A stretch of DNA of 64,000 nucleotides from Perilla frutescens (GCA_026008535.1 BRKX01000006.1:40474664-40538663), one strand, 5' to 3'; counted from the stretch's first letter, positions 23,993-35,424 are shown. Notes: generated by a model not told the origin, from the sequence alone. Made by a program: numbers and translations.

Positions 23993-26900
23993 TTGGAGAA
24001 AAAAAAATATTATTCATAAGTGAATATATTAATTTGAATTTCATTATTTGTAATTTAATTAAGATATATATAAATCAAGAATGTATGTGTGTCTGTGTGT
24101 GTGTAAATGAAGTAACACTGTGTAGTTTCTATTATGAGGCAAACGAGTCGATCGTCTCAGGCCTCATGATTTTCACTAAAATAGTTAGCTAAAGAAATAT
24201 ATGTATTATCCACATTCGATTAACAATTTTTTTGAAGTCAAGTATTTTAAATATATAAATGATCAAATCTATGGCTTCTCAATAATCTCATTTATCTCAA
24301 AACTAAATTGCATTCGAAGGTCTCTTATTTTAGGCCGGTGAAATTGCTTATTATTGTTTCTTATCTTGTGATTTTTCTAGTCGCATTTACAATTGTAAAT
24401 GTGGTCCCATAGGGCATGGGACCAATATTGCATATTTGAGTCTTATGTGACCAATATTGCATATAAATTTTGATTTGGGACCACAATTGCAAATATTGGG
24501 ATCATTTTTGCAGCAGGACATGTCCTATGGGATAACTTTTGCAATTTTCTCTATGGTATTACAGTATTATTCGTATCAATAAAAAGTACGACCAGAAAAA
24601 AATAAAGAAAAAAACTATCAAAATTAGTATCAATCGTAATACTAAAAAGTATTGCTCAAATTTTTTTAAAAAAAACTATCACTTGTATCCCTAGAAAGTA
24701 TCACCTGTTTTGATGAGCTTTTTGGTCAACGCGTTGACCGTCTGATGTACATCTTATGTACAGGAGAATTTACGTTTATTTAATAGTAGATTATGTAATA
24801 TTTATATTAAATACCATCTTAGAATGAAAAAATATTAAGCTATGTTAATTTTATAACATATATATATATATATATTATTTTATGATTAAATCATATAAAA
24901 CACATTGACAATACTTTTTGAAGTTTTAAATTAGATTTGGATTTTCTAGTGTAAGATATAATATATTGTAAATATTGATACATAACATATATTTTCTTTT
25001 AAAAAATCATCAATGTACAATAGATATAGTATTATTTTTGAAAAAAAAAATAATCTTACATATATAAAATATTAATAAATTTAGAAAGAAAATTGGCACA
25101 AGTTTTCTTATTGTTTTTTTGAGGAAAAAAGTAGAGCAAGTTTTTTTTTTTTTTTTTTTTTTTTTGAGGAAGAAAATTGGCACAAGTTATTGCTACATGC
25201 TTAAAAGTTAAAACAACATTTACTAGTGCAATCGCATTAGTTTTCCCAATACTAGTAGATGTTTTAATTGCAAAATAGGTAAAATTGCCGTATTATTGCC
25301 AAGATTTAAAAGTGGTGAAACCAAAAATTGGTGAGAGGTTGTGATTTCATATGCAATTATATATGGATCATTGATCTACCTAGCTTAATCATATATTATA
25401 TAAATTGCAGGTAGGGAAATTTGTTGAGTCAATGGCATCATTCTTTGGAGGGTTTATCATTGCCTTTACCAAGGGATGGCTTCTCACACTAGTCATGCTA
25501 TCATCCATCCCACCTCTCATGATATCAGGAGGGATTATGTCTCAAGTCGTCTCCAAGATGGCCTCCCGAGCCCAGAGTGCATACGCTGCTGCTGCTATTG
25601 TCGTCGACCAAACAATAGGTGCAATCAGAACAGTGAGTACTCACTGCACTGGGCGGTTGGAGCACCATTTTTATATCAAAGTAGCTAGCTAGCTAGCTAT
25701 TCATTATTTAATTTGTGTGTATATATGTCTTGCAGGTTGCCTCATTTACAGGGGAGAAGCGCGCTGTAGCTGAGTACAACAAATCTCTTGACAAGGCATA
25801 TAAATCAGCCGTGCATGAAGGGCTAGCCACGGGGCTAGGCATCGGAGCAGTTATGTTCGTCATGTTCTGCAGCTACGCTTTGGGTGTCTGGTATGGTGGA
25901 AAGATGATATTGGAAAAGGGCCACTCTGGAGGAGAAATACTTACAGTAATTGTTGCAGTTATAACTGGTTCTATGTGAGTACATATATCTCAATTTGTTA
26001 TTTGGATAAAAAGAAAAACACGCTCCTTCCGTTTCTAAATTAGTGTCGTTCTACATAAACACACACATATTAATGAACATTCTTATGTGAAAAATACATT
26101 AAATGAGTCAGTCAAATAGGGATATGTGAATGCATCAAATGAGAGCAAATGTGAATTTTTCACTTGGATTATGTAGAATGACACTGTTCGTGAAGTAAAG
26201 TTATAGTGCTAAAATGACATTTGTTCATAAACGGATGGAGTATATATGCTATATGATTTGGTTTGGTTTGGTTCGGTTCATCAGATCTCTCGGACAGAGT
26301 TCGCCTTGCTTGACAGCATTTGCAGTAGGCCGAGCTGCAGCCTACAAGATGTTCGAGACTATAAATAGGAAGCCGGAGATAGATAGCAGACGTTCAGGGA
26401 AGATCTTGAACGACATTTATGGGGATATACAACTAAGAGATGTGCATTTTAGCTATCCGGCCAGACCCTCCGACCAGATTTTCACCGGATTCTCTCTGTC
26501 CATCCCTCGGGGAAGCACCGCAGCCTTGGTCGGACAGAGTGGGAGTGGCAAGTCCACTGTCATCAGTTTGCTGGAGAGATTTTATGATCCACAGAGTGGT
26601 GAGGTCCTAATTGATGGAATCAATCTCAAAGACTTCCAGCTCAACTGGATTAGGTCCAAAATCGGTTTGGTGAGCCAGGAACCTGTGCTGTTTATGGGCA
26701 GCATCAAGGACAACATTGCATATGGAAAGAACGGGGGGGCGACTCATCAAGAGATTAGAGCTGCAGCAGAGCTAGCCAATGCTGCTAAATTCATTGATAA
26801 ACTGCCACAAGTATGTATATATATCTATGTGATTATTGATCACTAGCTATCTGATTACACATGAATACATGATCAAATGTTGAATATCTACGTAGGGGTT

Positions 26901-29393
26901 GGACAGTGCTGTTGGTGAGCAGGGGACTCAGCTTTCTGGCGGGCAGAAGCAGAGAATTGCCATAGCCAGAGCAATTCTGAAAGATCCGCGGATTTTACTT
27001 CTAGACGAGGCAACAAGTGCACTGGATGCAGAGTCTGAGAGAATAGTCCAGGAGGCCCTTGATAGGATTATGGTTAACAGAACTACCATCATAGTTGCAC
27101 ATCGTTTGACAACAGTTAGAAATGCCAACATGATTGCAGCCATTCACAAAGGTAAGTTGCTCGAAAAAGGCACTCATTCCCAACTGCTGGAGGATCCAGA
27201 AGGAGCATACTCTCAGCTTATACGGTTGCAAGAAGCACGTAAAGAAGATGAAGATGAAGACGAAGACGAGGGTGTTGAAGAGTTAGAGTTGAGCAGGCAA
27301 GCAAGCCATAAAACATCACTTCTCCGGAGAAGCCACGATTCAATATCCATGTCATTTAGCCTGTCTAGGGGGTCCATCACTGAGTGTGAAGAAGCAGATT
27401 TAGAGCTCGTTTCTGATCATAAACTGAAGGAGCATCCTGCAGTTCCAATAAGCCGCCTCATTGCTCTCAACAAGCCCGAGATTCCAGCTTTAGCAGGAGG
27501 AGCTCTGGCTGCAATCCTAAATGGAGCAATAATTCCCCTTTTTGGCATTTTACTGTCTCTCGTGATTAAGACCTTGTACGAGCCACCACATAAGTTGAGG
27601 CAGGACTCCAAGTTTTGGGCATTTATGTTTGTGGCTCTTGGTGGAGTGTCACTGGTTGCATATCCACTGCAGACGTATTTGTTTGGCATAGCAGGTTGTA
27701 GGTTGATAAGGAGGATTAGGATGATGTGTTTCGAGAAGGTGGTTAGCATGGAGGTGGGATGGTTTGATGAGCCTGAAAACTCGAGTGGAGTGATTGGTGC
27801 CAGGCTCTCAGCTGATGCAGCTACGGTTCGTGCTCTAGTTGGTGATGCACTGGCACAACTGGTTCAGGATCTAACCTCAGTAACAGTGGGACTTGTTGTA
27901 GCATTTGCCGCGTGTTGGCAGCTGGCTATCGTCGTCCTTGCCATGGTGCCTCTCATTGTACTAAATGAATATGTGCAGCAGAAGTTCATGATGGGATTCA
28001 GCGCAGATGCTAAGGTTATATATAATTAGTTAATTACCATGAACTCAATTAGACAAATACGATGAGCTAGCTCATGATCATCTCAGTTAGTTAATTAATT
28101 ATTACATAAGTAGTCTCCTTTTGTTTCAGGTGATGTATGAAGAAGCAATTCAAGTGGCTAATGATGCTGTGGGAACCATAAGAACTGTGGCTTCTTATTG
28201 TGCAGAAGAAAAGGTTATGGAAATGTACAGAAACAAGTGCGAAGGCCCATTGAAGACGGGGATGAGACGAGGATTGATTTGTGGCATCGGTTTTGGTCTA
28301 GCTTTAGCCTTGTTATACTTTGCTTACGCCACATCCTTCTATGCAGGAGCTCGCCTAGTTGAGGCCGGAAAGACTACTTTTCAAGACGTGTTTCGTGTAA
28401 GTTTCTATTGATCGGTTGAGGGAGCTAACACACACACAAAAATTCATAATCACACATTATCTGCTGGATGCATATATGCAGGTTTTCTTTGCTATAAACA
28501 TGGCTGCAATTGCTGTTTCCCAATCGGGCACATTCGCCCCGGACTCGAGCAAGGCCAAGACTGCAACTGCTTCCATATTCTCAATCCTAGACAGGAAATC
28601 AAACATTGACACGAGTGATGAATCTGGCACAACGTTGCAAGATGTGAAGGGGGAGATAGAGCTCAGACACATCAGCTTCAAGTATCCAACTAGGCCTAAT
28701 GTGAAGATCTTCAGTGACCTCTCATTGACAATTGACAGCGGGAAGACAGTGGCGATGGTGGGAGAGAGTGGAAGTGGGAAGTCAACAGTGATCTCATTGC
28801 TGCAGAGATTCTACAACCCCGATTCAGGGGTGATCACAATGGATGGGGTTGATATTGACAAGCTGCAGCTGAAATGGCTAAGGCAGCAGATGGGAGTAGT
28901 GAACCAAGAGCCAATCCTGTTCAGTGGCACAATCAGAGACAACATAGGCTATGGGAAGGCAGTATTTCCTAGCGAGGCTGAAATCATAGCTGCAGCAGAG
29001 CTAGCAAACGCCCACGAATTCATCAGCGGATTGCAGCAGGGATACGAGACAATGGTGGGGGAGCGGGGAGTTCAGCTGTCGGGAGGGCAGAAGCAACGCA
29101 TTGCCATAGCACGAGCCATCGTGAAAGCCCCCAAGATACTGCTGCTGGATGAGGCTACAAGCTCACTGGATGCAGAGTCGGAGAGAGTGGTTCAAGATGC
29201 AATTGACCGAGTCATGGTGAACCGGACTACTGTAGTTGTGGCTCATAGGCTCTCGACCATCAAGAATGTAGACATCATTGCTCTACTCAAGAATGGTGTG
29301 ATCGTCGAAAAAGGGAACCACGACTCTCTCATCAGCATCAAAGATGGTTTCTACGCATCACTCGTAGCACTGCACATGGCTGCAGCTTCCTAA
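20139..29393 (+). CDS. ABCB11-like: ABC transporter B family member (ABCB4/11/21-like), complete, nine exons
   Basis: A full-size P-glycoprotein-type exporter (TMD1-NBD1-TMD2-NBD2) of the plasma membrane. The ABCB4/11/21 group moves auxin and, in some plants, alkaloids; the substrate here is unknown. Exons by GT-AG and frame: 20139-20342, 20958-21012, 21102-21277, 25411-25632, 25736-25974, 26285-26810, 26896-28014, 28130-28396, 28482-29393; 3,720 nt, 1,239 aa, no stops. NBD1: Walker A GQSGSGKST (382-390), LSGGQ (487-491), Walker B ILLLDE (507-512), H-loop VAHR near 541-544. NBD2: GESGSGKST (1030-1038), LSGGQ (1135-1139), ILLLDE (1155-1160). An acidic run (about 591-602) opens the linker. The N-terminus is short: it lacks the acidic extension of about 45 residues found in many relatives. 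Intron 3 (4.1 kb) is full of transposon remnants. The paralogue at 61223 lacks introns 3 and 6. Confidence 0.93.
20399..20895. mobile_element. MITE-like element in ABCB intron 1
   Basis: The left end ATATACTTCGTTTCTCAATAAG and the reverse complement of the right end (ATATACTCCAATGTTTGTTTC, then TGAATAAG) are related inverted repeats starting with a TACT(C/T)C motif, Stowaway-like. It fills most of intron 1 (20343-20957). No coding capacity. Confidence 0.4.
21484..21610 (+). repeat. Dispersed repeat end (GTCAAC/GTTGAC family), copy 1
   Basis: It starts GTGTGCTAGGTGTACATC, then ACGGTCAACATGCGTTGATCC, then blocks such as ATTCGTAACACTAAAAAGTATC. The same end occurs inverted at 24540-24775 and again at 44520-44850. 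It is cut at 21610 by an LTR beginning TGTAACACCC. Confidence 0.55.
21611..22738 (-). mobile_element. Ty3/gypsy LTR fragment in ABCB intron 3
   Basis: It starts on the + strand with TGTAACACCCTAATTTCGG, the inverted end of a Tekay-like LTR. Internal blocks (CTGAAAACATTTTATAAACA then GGGCTGAGTGC at 22000-22045, AAAACCCACCTTG at 22336) match the order found in the LTRs at 74-2944 and, in the same orientation, 37066-41813. The distal end is not recognisable, so it is truncated. Confidence 0.55.
22739..23945. other. AT-rich intron 3 DNA with Helitron-like 5' ends
   Basis: Two segments resemble Helitron 5' termini: A|TCTACTACTATTATAAAAG near 22751 and A|TCTACTACTATATATAAAA near 22902. No CTRR hairpin end could be paired with either. 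The remainder is AT-rich without coding capacity. Confidence 0.35.
23946..23991. repeat. (TA)n microsatellite in intron 3
   Basis: A run of TA of about 45 bp inside the 4.1-kb intron of the first ABCB gene. Confidence 0.9.
24540..24775 (-). repeat. Dispersed repeat (GTCAAC/GTTGAC family), copy 2
   Basis: The reverse complement reads AGATGTACATCAGACGGTCAAC, then GCGTTGACC, then GGTGATACTTTC and AATACTTTTTAGTATTACG blocks. It matches 21484-21610 in opposite orientation, as expected for the two ends of one element of about 3.3 kb, and matches 44520-44850 in the same orientation. Confidence 0.5.
24776..25410. other. AT-rich end of ABCB intron 3
   Basis: Contains a (TA)n tract near 24860-24874 and a T run of about 25 bases (25141-25165). 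AAGAAAATTGGCACAAGTT occurs twice around it (25085 and 25171). It ends with the acceptor TTGCAG at 25405-25410. Confidence 0.6.
26021..26240. mobile_element. Stowaway-like MITE in ABCB intron 5
   Basis: The left end GCTCCTTCCGTTTCTAAATTAG and the right end CATAAACGGATGGAGTA are inverted repeats. An inner inverted pair (AGTGTCGTTCTACAT / ATGTAGAATGACACT) strengthens the call. It occupies most of intron 5 (25975-26284). Confidence 0.55.
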
Positions 29394-29990
29394 TCATCAT
29401 TCAATTTTCCAATCTTTATTTCATTCAAGATTAATAGAGAATACCAATATATATAATTAGATAGGGAGACTGAAATTAATTGCACATGCAACTCCAGATT
29501 TATATATATGAACCTAAAAAGGATCCTGCAACTGCAATGCAAGAAAAGCCACCTATTAATTAGTATTATTAAACACTACAACATTAACCCCCAGATTAGT
29601 AGTAGAGGATATATATGTGGATTATCATTATCCTCGGCCACAATATCCACACATTCTACTACATACTAAAAGGAGACTAAACTTTCAAATTTCATCATCA
29701 ATGCTTCCTTAATTAATTTTCTGCTAATACTATACTTGACAGTTTCACCACGTATTTGATTTTTGTTGCTATATATTATAATATATGTCTCTTGATTACT
29801 TACAAGGCATGTCTCTCACACCTAACATCCACACAGAATACTTACACAAGAAACAATATATTTGCTCAACATACTTCTAAGCCAAGCACCAATCCCCTAT
29901 CCAATATATATATAAAATCTCCAACATCGATCTCCCAACTTAACAAAATATATCCTCCATTAATCCATTATATTTGAAAACAAATTAAGG
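29394..29990 (+). other. ABCB 3' UTR and BAHD upstream region
   Basis: AT-rich intergenic stretch of about 600 bp between the ABCB stop and the acyltransferase start. No further gene was seen. The leader just before 29991 is AT-rich (CAAATTAAGG before ATG). Confidence 0.55.
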
Positions 29991-31250
29991 ATGGAATTCT
30001 GTGTTAGCAGAGTCAGTGAGGGTTTGGTTGCACCATCAGGGCCGACGCCGTCGGGCGTTCTTGAATTATCAGTGGTGGACAGACTGCCGGTGCTCCGATG
30101 CAACGCTCGAACCCTGCACGTATTTAAACACGGCCCGGGGCCGGGGATGACGGCGGCGCTACTTATACGTGAAGCACTGGCAAAGGCATTGATTCCTTAC
30201 TATCCTCTAGCAGGAAGGCTGCACATGAGCTCCGATGAAGAGCTTCAAATTGCTTGTACCGGCGATGGCATTTGGGTTGTCGATGCATCGGCTGATTGTA
30301 CCTTGGATGACCTCCATTATTTCGACGATGCCATGTCCATCCCTTACGAGAATCTCCTCCCTCCTCCGCCGCCGCCGCAAACTCATCTTCATCCTCCTCT
30401 GGTGCAGATGCAGGTAACGCAATTTCAATGCAATGGCTTCGTCATCGGCCTCATATTCTGCCACGCCATTTGCGACGGACTCGGCGCCGCCCAATTCCTC
30501 AATGCAGTCGGAGATATGGCTAGAGGGGCTGAGACACCCGCCGTCGGGCCACAGTGGTGCAGGAACTTCCTTCCGACGGCGAAGCCGTCGCCGTCGCCGT
30601 CATTTCCCCTAGCTATTCCAGTTCCGGATTACCAGCTCGAGCCGGCAATAATCGATATATCCATGGAAGAAATCGAGAAGCTGAAACAAGAATTCCGACG
30701 AGGGCGGCCGGGGGAGAGGTGTTCGACATTCGAGGTGGTGGCGGCGATGTTGTGGCGGCGGCGGACGGAGGTGATCGGGCTGGACGAGGATACGGAAGTG
30801 AAGTTGGTGTTCTTCGCCAACTGCCGGAATCTGGTGCAGCCGGCGCTGCCGGAAGGGTTCTACGGCAACTGTTTCTTCCCGGTGAGCGTGAGTGCGAGGA
30901 GTGGGGAGTTGGTGGCGAAAGACGTGATGGAGGTGGTGGAGGTGATCAAAGAAGGGAAGAGGCGGCTGCCGGAGGAGTTCCGGAAATGGGGGGAGAGGGG
31001 CGGAGGGGAGGCATTCGCGCCGCCGCTGGAATACCGGACGCTGTTCATATCGGAGTGGGGAAGGCTGGGGTTCATGGAGGTAGACTACGGGTGGGGGAGG
31101 CCGGTTCACGTAGTTCCGGTTCAGGGGTCCAGCATCATTCCGGTCGGGATCGTTTGCTCGCAGCCACGGCCGCGAACCGGAGCCCGGCTCATGACGTGGT
31201 GCGTAAGCAAACCCCATCTCCCGCCACTGCTTCACCACTTTCAATCCTGA
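29991..31250 (+). CDS. BAHD acyltransferase, single exon
   Basis: Transfers an acyl group from acyl-CoA to a hydroxyl (or amine) of a specialised metabolite, normally in the cytosol. The catalytic HxxxD is HAICD at residues 158-162 and the structural DFGWG appears as DYGWG at 365-369. N-terminal LVAPSGPTPSGVLELSVVD and IPYYPLAGRL (about 68-77) are typical of the family. Overall it most resembles the alcohol acyltransferase clade that includes taxadienol acetyltransferase-like and rice AT4-like enzymes; the acceptor cannot be predicted. Length is 419 aa, slightly short for the family (about 430-460) but with both motifs intact. The gene is intronless and much more GC-rich than its surroundings. 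It lies about 600 bp downstream of the ABCB stop, on the same strand. Confidence 0.9.
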   Translation: MEFCVSRVSEGLVAPSGPTPSGVLELSVVDRLPVLRCNARTLHVFKHGPGPGMTAALLIREALAKALIPYYPLAGRLHMSSDEELQIACTGDGIWVVDASADCTLDDLHYFDDAMSIPYENLLPPPPPPQTHLHPPLVQMQVTQFQCNGFVIGLIFCHAICDGLGAAQFLNAVGDMARGAETPAVGPQWCRNFLPTAKPSPSPSFPLAIPVPDYQLEPAIIDISMEEIEKLKQEFRRGRPGERCSTFEVVAAMLWRRRTEVIGLDEDTEVKLVFFANCRNLVQPALPEGFYGNCFFPVSVSARSGELVAKDVMEVVEVIKEGKRRLPEEFRKWGERGGGEAFAPPLEYRTLFISEWGRLGFMEVDYGWGRPVHVVPVQGSSIIPVGIVCSQPRPRTGARLMTWCVSKPHLPPLLHHFQS

Positions 31251-31449
31251 TGAAGATTTCAATTTACGAATTATTTTCAAGGGAATTGACTTTCTCTATC
31301 TACAATAAAAAAAGAAAAGAAAAAAAGAAAAAAAGAAAAAAAGAACCGTGTTGTGTTGTTTTTGTAATAAAGTACTGTATAATGTTGGGCCAGCCCAGAA
31401 ACTACAGGGAAAATTAAGGTCCGTTAGCATCAACTTTTAATGAATCTAT
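31251..31449 (+). other. BAHD 3' flank with polyadenylation signal
   Basis: A purine-rich AAAAAGAAA run (31308-31344) precedes AATAAA at about 31364. No other feature. Confidence 0.5.
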
Positions 31450-32149
31450 ATACAGTAAAACCACTCTACAATAATATCATTGGCACAAGAGAAAAATATT
31501 ACTATAAGAAAGTTATTTTTATATAGAGTTTACATATAAAAATTAATATATATTATACAACATTTAGAAATGTCATTTCATATTTTAAAAATATTAATTT
31601 AAAAGGTATATAAGATTCATTTATGTGTTTTAACCGATTAACCGAATAAGACATCATTTTAGGAATCAGATAAAAAGTGCAATGTGATAATCTAGATGAT
31701 GATAGTGTAGAAATAGAAAAAGTATCATATCAAGAAGCTTCAAAAATGTTAGACAAGTTGAAAATGTTTTGGATTCAACAAGAAGATGATTGTGTTGACG
31801 AGTTAATTCGAACGCGCAAGTTAAAGGATGTGGTATTAACCCAAAAAATTAAAGAATTGTTACATGTAACTTTATATTTCATAGAATCTTAAGTTTAATA
31901 TAACACATGTAGTTAAATAATTCTATATATTTTATATAGATATTTAAATATATTTAAAATTTAATGTCATTTTATTACAATATAGAGGTAAATTTCTTAA
32001 TGATTGTCCTAAAAAAATCGGAATATTACAATGTAGATGTTATTCTTATTTATAACTGGTCTCGAGTTGGGACCATAACTTTTTATTACTATAAGGAGGT
32101 TATTCTTATATAGAGTATTATTATTCTGCGGTTCTTATATAGAGTATTA
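31450..32149 (+). mobile_element. Pogo-like (Tc1/mariner) transposon remnant
   Basis: It starts ACAGTAAAACCACTCTACAA, close to plant pogo/Emigrant/Lemi TIRs (CAGTAAAACCTCTATA...). The frame 31677-31892 (71 codons) contains KVSYQEASKMLDKLKMFWIQQ and KIKELLHVTL, resembling the C-terminal tail of plant CENP-B/Tigger-like transposases. The catalytic DDE domain is absent. TATAGAG...TATAAGGAGGTTATTC repeats occur towards 32100. The right end is cut by the Helitron at 32150. Confidence 0.45.
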
Positions 32150-32393
32150 CTAGTACTTCACCCGTGCGATGTATGGGATAAATTTTTTATGTCTTTTTTA
32201 ATTGAAGGTTGTACGTAAATTCTAGATTTTTATAGTTATTTTTCTATGATACGAAAATTAACTTTTGTAATTTTCTTCTATGTATGCAGTAATATTTTGA
32301 ATATACTCATGTCACAAAACATACATAAATAAAATTGAATAAAATGGAAAAATAAGGTTTAAAAAGTTACAATACCATAAATTAAAAGATACG

Positions 32394-32790
32394 TTAAGTT
32401 AACATGTTTTGAAAAACTTCCTTATACACAACATTCGTTGTGCATGAACTACTGGTATTCTCCTTATCACATATTAAGATTTTCAAACCACTGCGACTTC
32501 TTACTCTGGAAACAACAACATAAAGTTAACCATGGGAGAGCTAAAATTAAACATACTATTAAATGAACGAATATTGTCTTGAAAATGTTTGCTACTCGGA
32601 TGGTCTCCAAACATGAGGTCACACAATAATTGTGGTTGCTTTTTTAGGGACATAAGTTTAATTTTACCACTTGAACAACAAAAGGAGTACGTTGGGTGCT
32701 AGGGCTTGTAATCTTTTCGCTACCTTTTTTCATACCAAAAAAATGCACCACAATGCTGGCAACTATAGATAGGATCCCCAATATCGCAAT
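32394..32790 (-). pseudogene. Helitron Rep-helicase, internal deletion leaving both tips
   Basis: On the minus strand the upstream part has a C-x-x-C-G-A zinc-like block (YSCQHCGAFFWYEK, about 32732-32790). This is followed in another frame by LLCDLMFGDHPSSKHFQDN and IRSFNSMFNFSS (32518-32629), which match the region before the Helitron-like N domain. About ten bases later the frame is RVRSRSGLKILICDKENTSS...VYKEVFQNML and a stop at 32394, the extreme C-terminus of the Helitron helicase. In complete proteins these segments are separated by the whole Rep and helicase domains, on the order of a thousand residues. The remnant cannot be catalytic. Confidence 0.7.
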
Positions 32791-32869
32791 AATCTAAAAA
32801 AATATATAAAGAAAATAATATGCATTAACAATTATAATAAAAAAAATGCTAGACAGGTCCCAACATCCA

Positions 32870-33299
32870 AAATACTATTAAATATTGTCGAATCTTTAGT
32901 GGCATCAACAGAAGGAGTGTTGATTGAAGGAACAATGTTGTCAGTTAAGTCGATCACACTTGATTCATCCATGGTCGTGCACCGGATTTTTTTGGATGAA
33001 AACAATTCATTTGTTAATATTTTTGCCCGCTGCCTTGAATTATTAATTGTCCCAAAAAATATTATATATAATTAAATATATTTACGTTAGGATAGTGTAA
33101 ACAAAATTTATTAAAGTTATCAAAAAAATGACTTTGAGTTTTTACGTACCATTTCCAATTTCATGTAATGGATATCGCGGAAGGTTCGTGAACAGTTGAC
33201 TGCGATGACCTCCATCAGTTGTTAGACATGTGCAAATAATAGAACCTATGTGTAATGTTATAGATGACGATTAAGAAATATATAAATCTAATTATTTAA

Positions 33300-33300
<1 letters not shown>
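32870..33300 (-). pseudogene. Exon-like fragments of the Helitron RPA gene (C-terminal side)
   Basis: On the minus strand, ICTCLTTDGGHRSQLF and LPRYPLHEIGNG end at a GTACGTAAAAAC donor-like site (33146-33260). Further on, KKIRCTTMDESSVIDLTD and NTPSVDATKDSTIFNS (32870-33010) look like a hydrophilic tail. A diverged duplicate of the first block appears at 34790-34900 and also ends in a donor-like GTATGTAAAAAC. Assignment to the RPA-like gene rests on position only. Confidence 0.35.
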
Positions 33301-33302
<2 letters not shown>

Positions 33303-33335
<33 letters not shown>

Positions 33336-33336
33336 T
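33303..33336. repeat. (TA)n microsatellite
   Basis: A TA run of about 34 bp that directly precedes the long-TIR element end at 33337. Confidence 0.85.
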
Positions 33337-34150
33337 ATGGTTAAAATGAAAAGTCATCCCCATGTAGAAACTATGAGCTATTATTAACCATCAATCGCAT
33401 TAATATTAATAGTCAGTATTTAATCCTTGATTTAGGGGTCTAGTTGCAAAATTTTGATTTTTTTCAAATGCTTATATATTTCATAAAGGTAAAATTGTAT
33501 AAGAAAGATCTTCATGATCCCACATTTATGGCATGAATCCTAATATACTAATACAACCATCGTATAAAAAGTATGCGAACCTAAAAAAAATAGAAACTTG
33601 TCATTTGTAAAACTATTATAATAATGTTGCTATATAATTTTTAACGACTATATTATTTTGTTTAATGATAAAAACCTATTGTTGGAATTAAATTAACAAA
33701 TTTTAACCTACTTATTAGCAAAGTATATTATTCATAATAGCAATGTACGTATATTCTTAGCAAAATCACATCTTATTTTTTAGTATACATTTTTAATGCA
33801 ATTTTTTTAATATAAACATAAGCTAATTATATTTTGTTAATTTAATATGCTAACTTTATTAATGTATTATGTAATTAGAAATTGGTAGTATATGCTAATT
33901 TCAGAATTGAGTCAGCAAACACATATGAATTAAAATTAGCAATTCAAATATAAGATATTAGCATAAATTAATATTGTTGACATGGATATAAAATTATGCT
34001 AGCATGAAATAAAAATGATGCTTTCTAATATGTCGGGTACAATACATATTCATCAAATAAATACTAATATTGTATTCAAATATGCTAATATTATGTCTAA
34101 ATATTGCTCATACCACATATACCAATACCAAAAGATAATTTTGTATCATA
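33337..34150. mobile_element. One end of a TA-flanked long-TIR element inside the Helitron
   Basis: It starts TGGTTAAAATGAAAAGTCATC followed by CCATGTAGAAACTATGAG, resembling the TIR at 37018 and the inverted right end at 43745 (TGGTTCAAATATTAATCCCC then CTCATGTAGAAATTAGGA). The interior carries scattered TATGCTAAT words like the related elements. The opposite TIR was not found, so it is truncated or its partner is degraded. Confidence 0.45.
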
Positions 34151-34771
34151 AACATGTTGCTACCTCCCTTAATGATTAAACATATTGAAACCAATAAAAT
34201 AAAATAAAAGGAAAATAAATAAAAAAATGAAAAACAAATAGATCATAGAATATAAAATAATTATGAATAATTATTTGAATTTTCTATAGTGTGTAGAAAA
34301 TTAAAAAACTCCAACTTGATGTTTATTTAGAATTGATTGAATATTTTACATAAATTCATAATGAAGCAAGAATTACTTGTATCTTCTATATCATAAACAA
34401 ACAAACAAAAGAATAATTTTTGATGCTTATAAAAAATCGACAATAATGGTGTAGCCATAGGTGAAATATTAAAAAAAATTCTAATGTTTATGAAAAAATT
34501 TCAAAAATAATATAGTTGGTGGAGAAAATTAATAATTTTCGTTCATGGAGAAAAAATCGGCATCACTAAATCATTTGTTCAAAATAGATTGAAAGAAAAT
34601 AGGAAATGTCATATAATATGGAATATGATATTCTACACACACATTTCAAAAAAAATATTATAAAAGTATTGTAATATATTACAGAAGATACACCAATATA
34701 GAAATCGACAATGTCAACAGATAAATATTTTTATGATTTTTGCAAAATCAATGGACAAAATATGGAAAAAG
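34151..34771. other. AT-rich Helitron interior, no feature seen
   Basis: No coding frame or repeat boundary could be supported here. Confidence 0.5.
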
Positions 34772-35002
34772 TCATTTAAAGTTTTTACATACCATCATTG
34801 TTTTGACATGTCGGTGATCTTTGGAGTTGAGTGATGAATTCATTGCTGCGACTTTTATCGATTGCCAAACATGAGCTAGAAACGAACGTATATTGCAATA
34901 ATTTAGAGGACGATACATCGAGATTTTCTGTATAAAATTATTTATAATATAATATTGAACATTGTACATAATAAAAATGAATACAAAATAAATAAAAAAC
35001 AA
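34772..35002 (-). pseudogene. Exon-like fragment in the Helitron (uncertain)
   Basis: The minus-strand frame contains FLAHVWQSIKVAAMNSSLNS and KDHRHVKTMM and ends at a donor-like GTATGTAAAAAC. It looks like a diverged duplicate of the block at 33146-33260. Identity not established; possibly part of the RPA-like gene. Confidence 0.3.
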
Positions 35003-35368
35003 AAAACATGTGTTTTAATTTACTAAACAAGGAAAATATTATCTAGAATACATTAAACAATATTAATGTTCATAAATATGATATCAAATATGTGTTTGAT
35101 GAGATGCGAAATAAAGCCAATATAGTAGATGCAATTAATCACTCATATTAACATCTCTAATTAAGACATTACAAATTCATAGAGTAATGAATTCATTTAA
35201 ATTTCTTAATCTGCAAAAGTAATAGATTAGGCATAACAGATGTTGCATATAAATGAATTAAACACAATCAATTAATTAGATTCCATAGATGAGGAAATAC
35301 CATCATTAGTTGGCTGAAGCTTCTTGCGTTTTCTAGTTGATATTGCTGATGTAGTTAGCTTCTTCATA

Positions 35369-35374
<6 letters not shown>

Positions 35375-35422
<48 letters not shown>
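35375..35422. repeat. (GT)n microsatellite
   Basis: A perfect GT run of about 48 bp inside the Helitron. It creates a His/Thr-repeat open frame on the minus strand that is not a gene. Confidence 0.95.

Positions 35423-35424
<2 letters not shown>

Noticed and set aside
30609..31280. A 223-codon minus-strand open frame across the BAHD gene
   Set aside because: Antisense shadow rich in Pro/His/Arg with no recognisable domain.
30554..31417. A 287-codon + strand open frame overlapping the BAHD gene
   Set aside because: Shadow frame in GC-rich coding DNA; its sequence is low-complexity Gly/Arg/Glu and the correct frame has HxxxD and DxGWG motifs.
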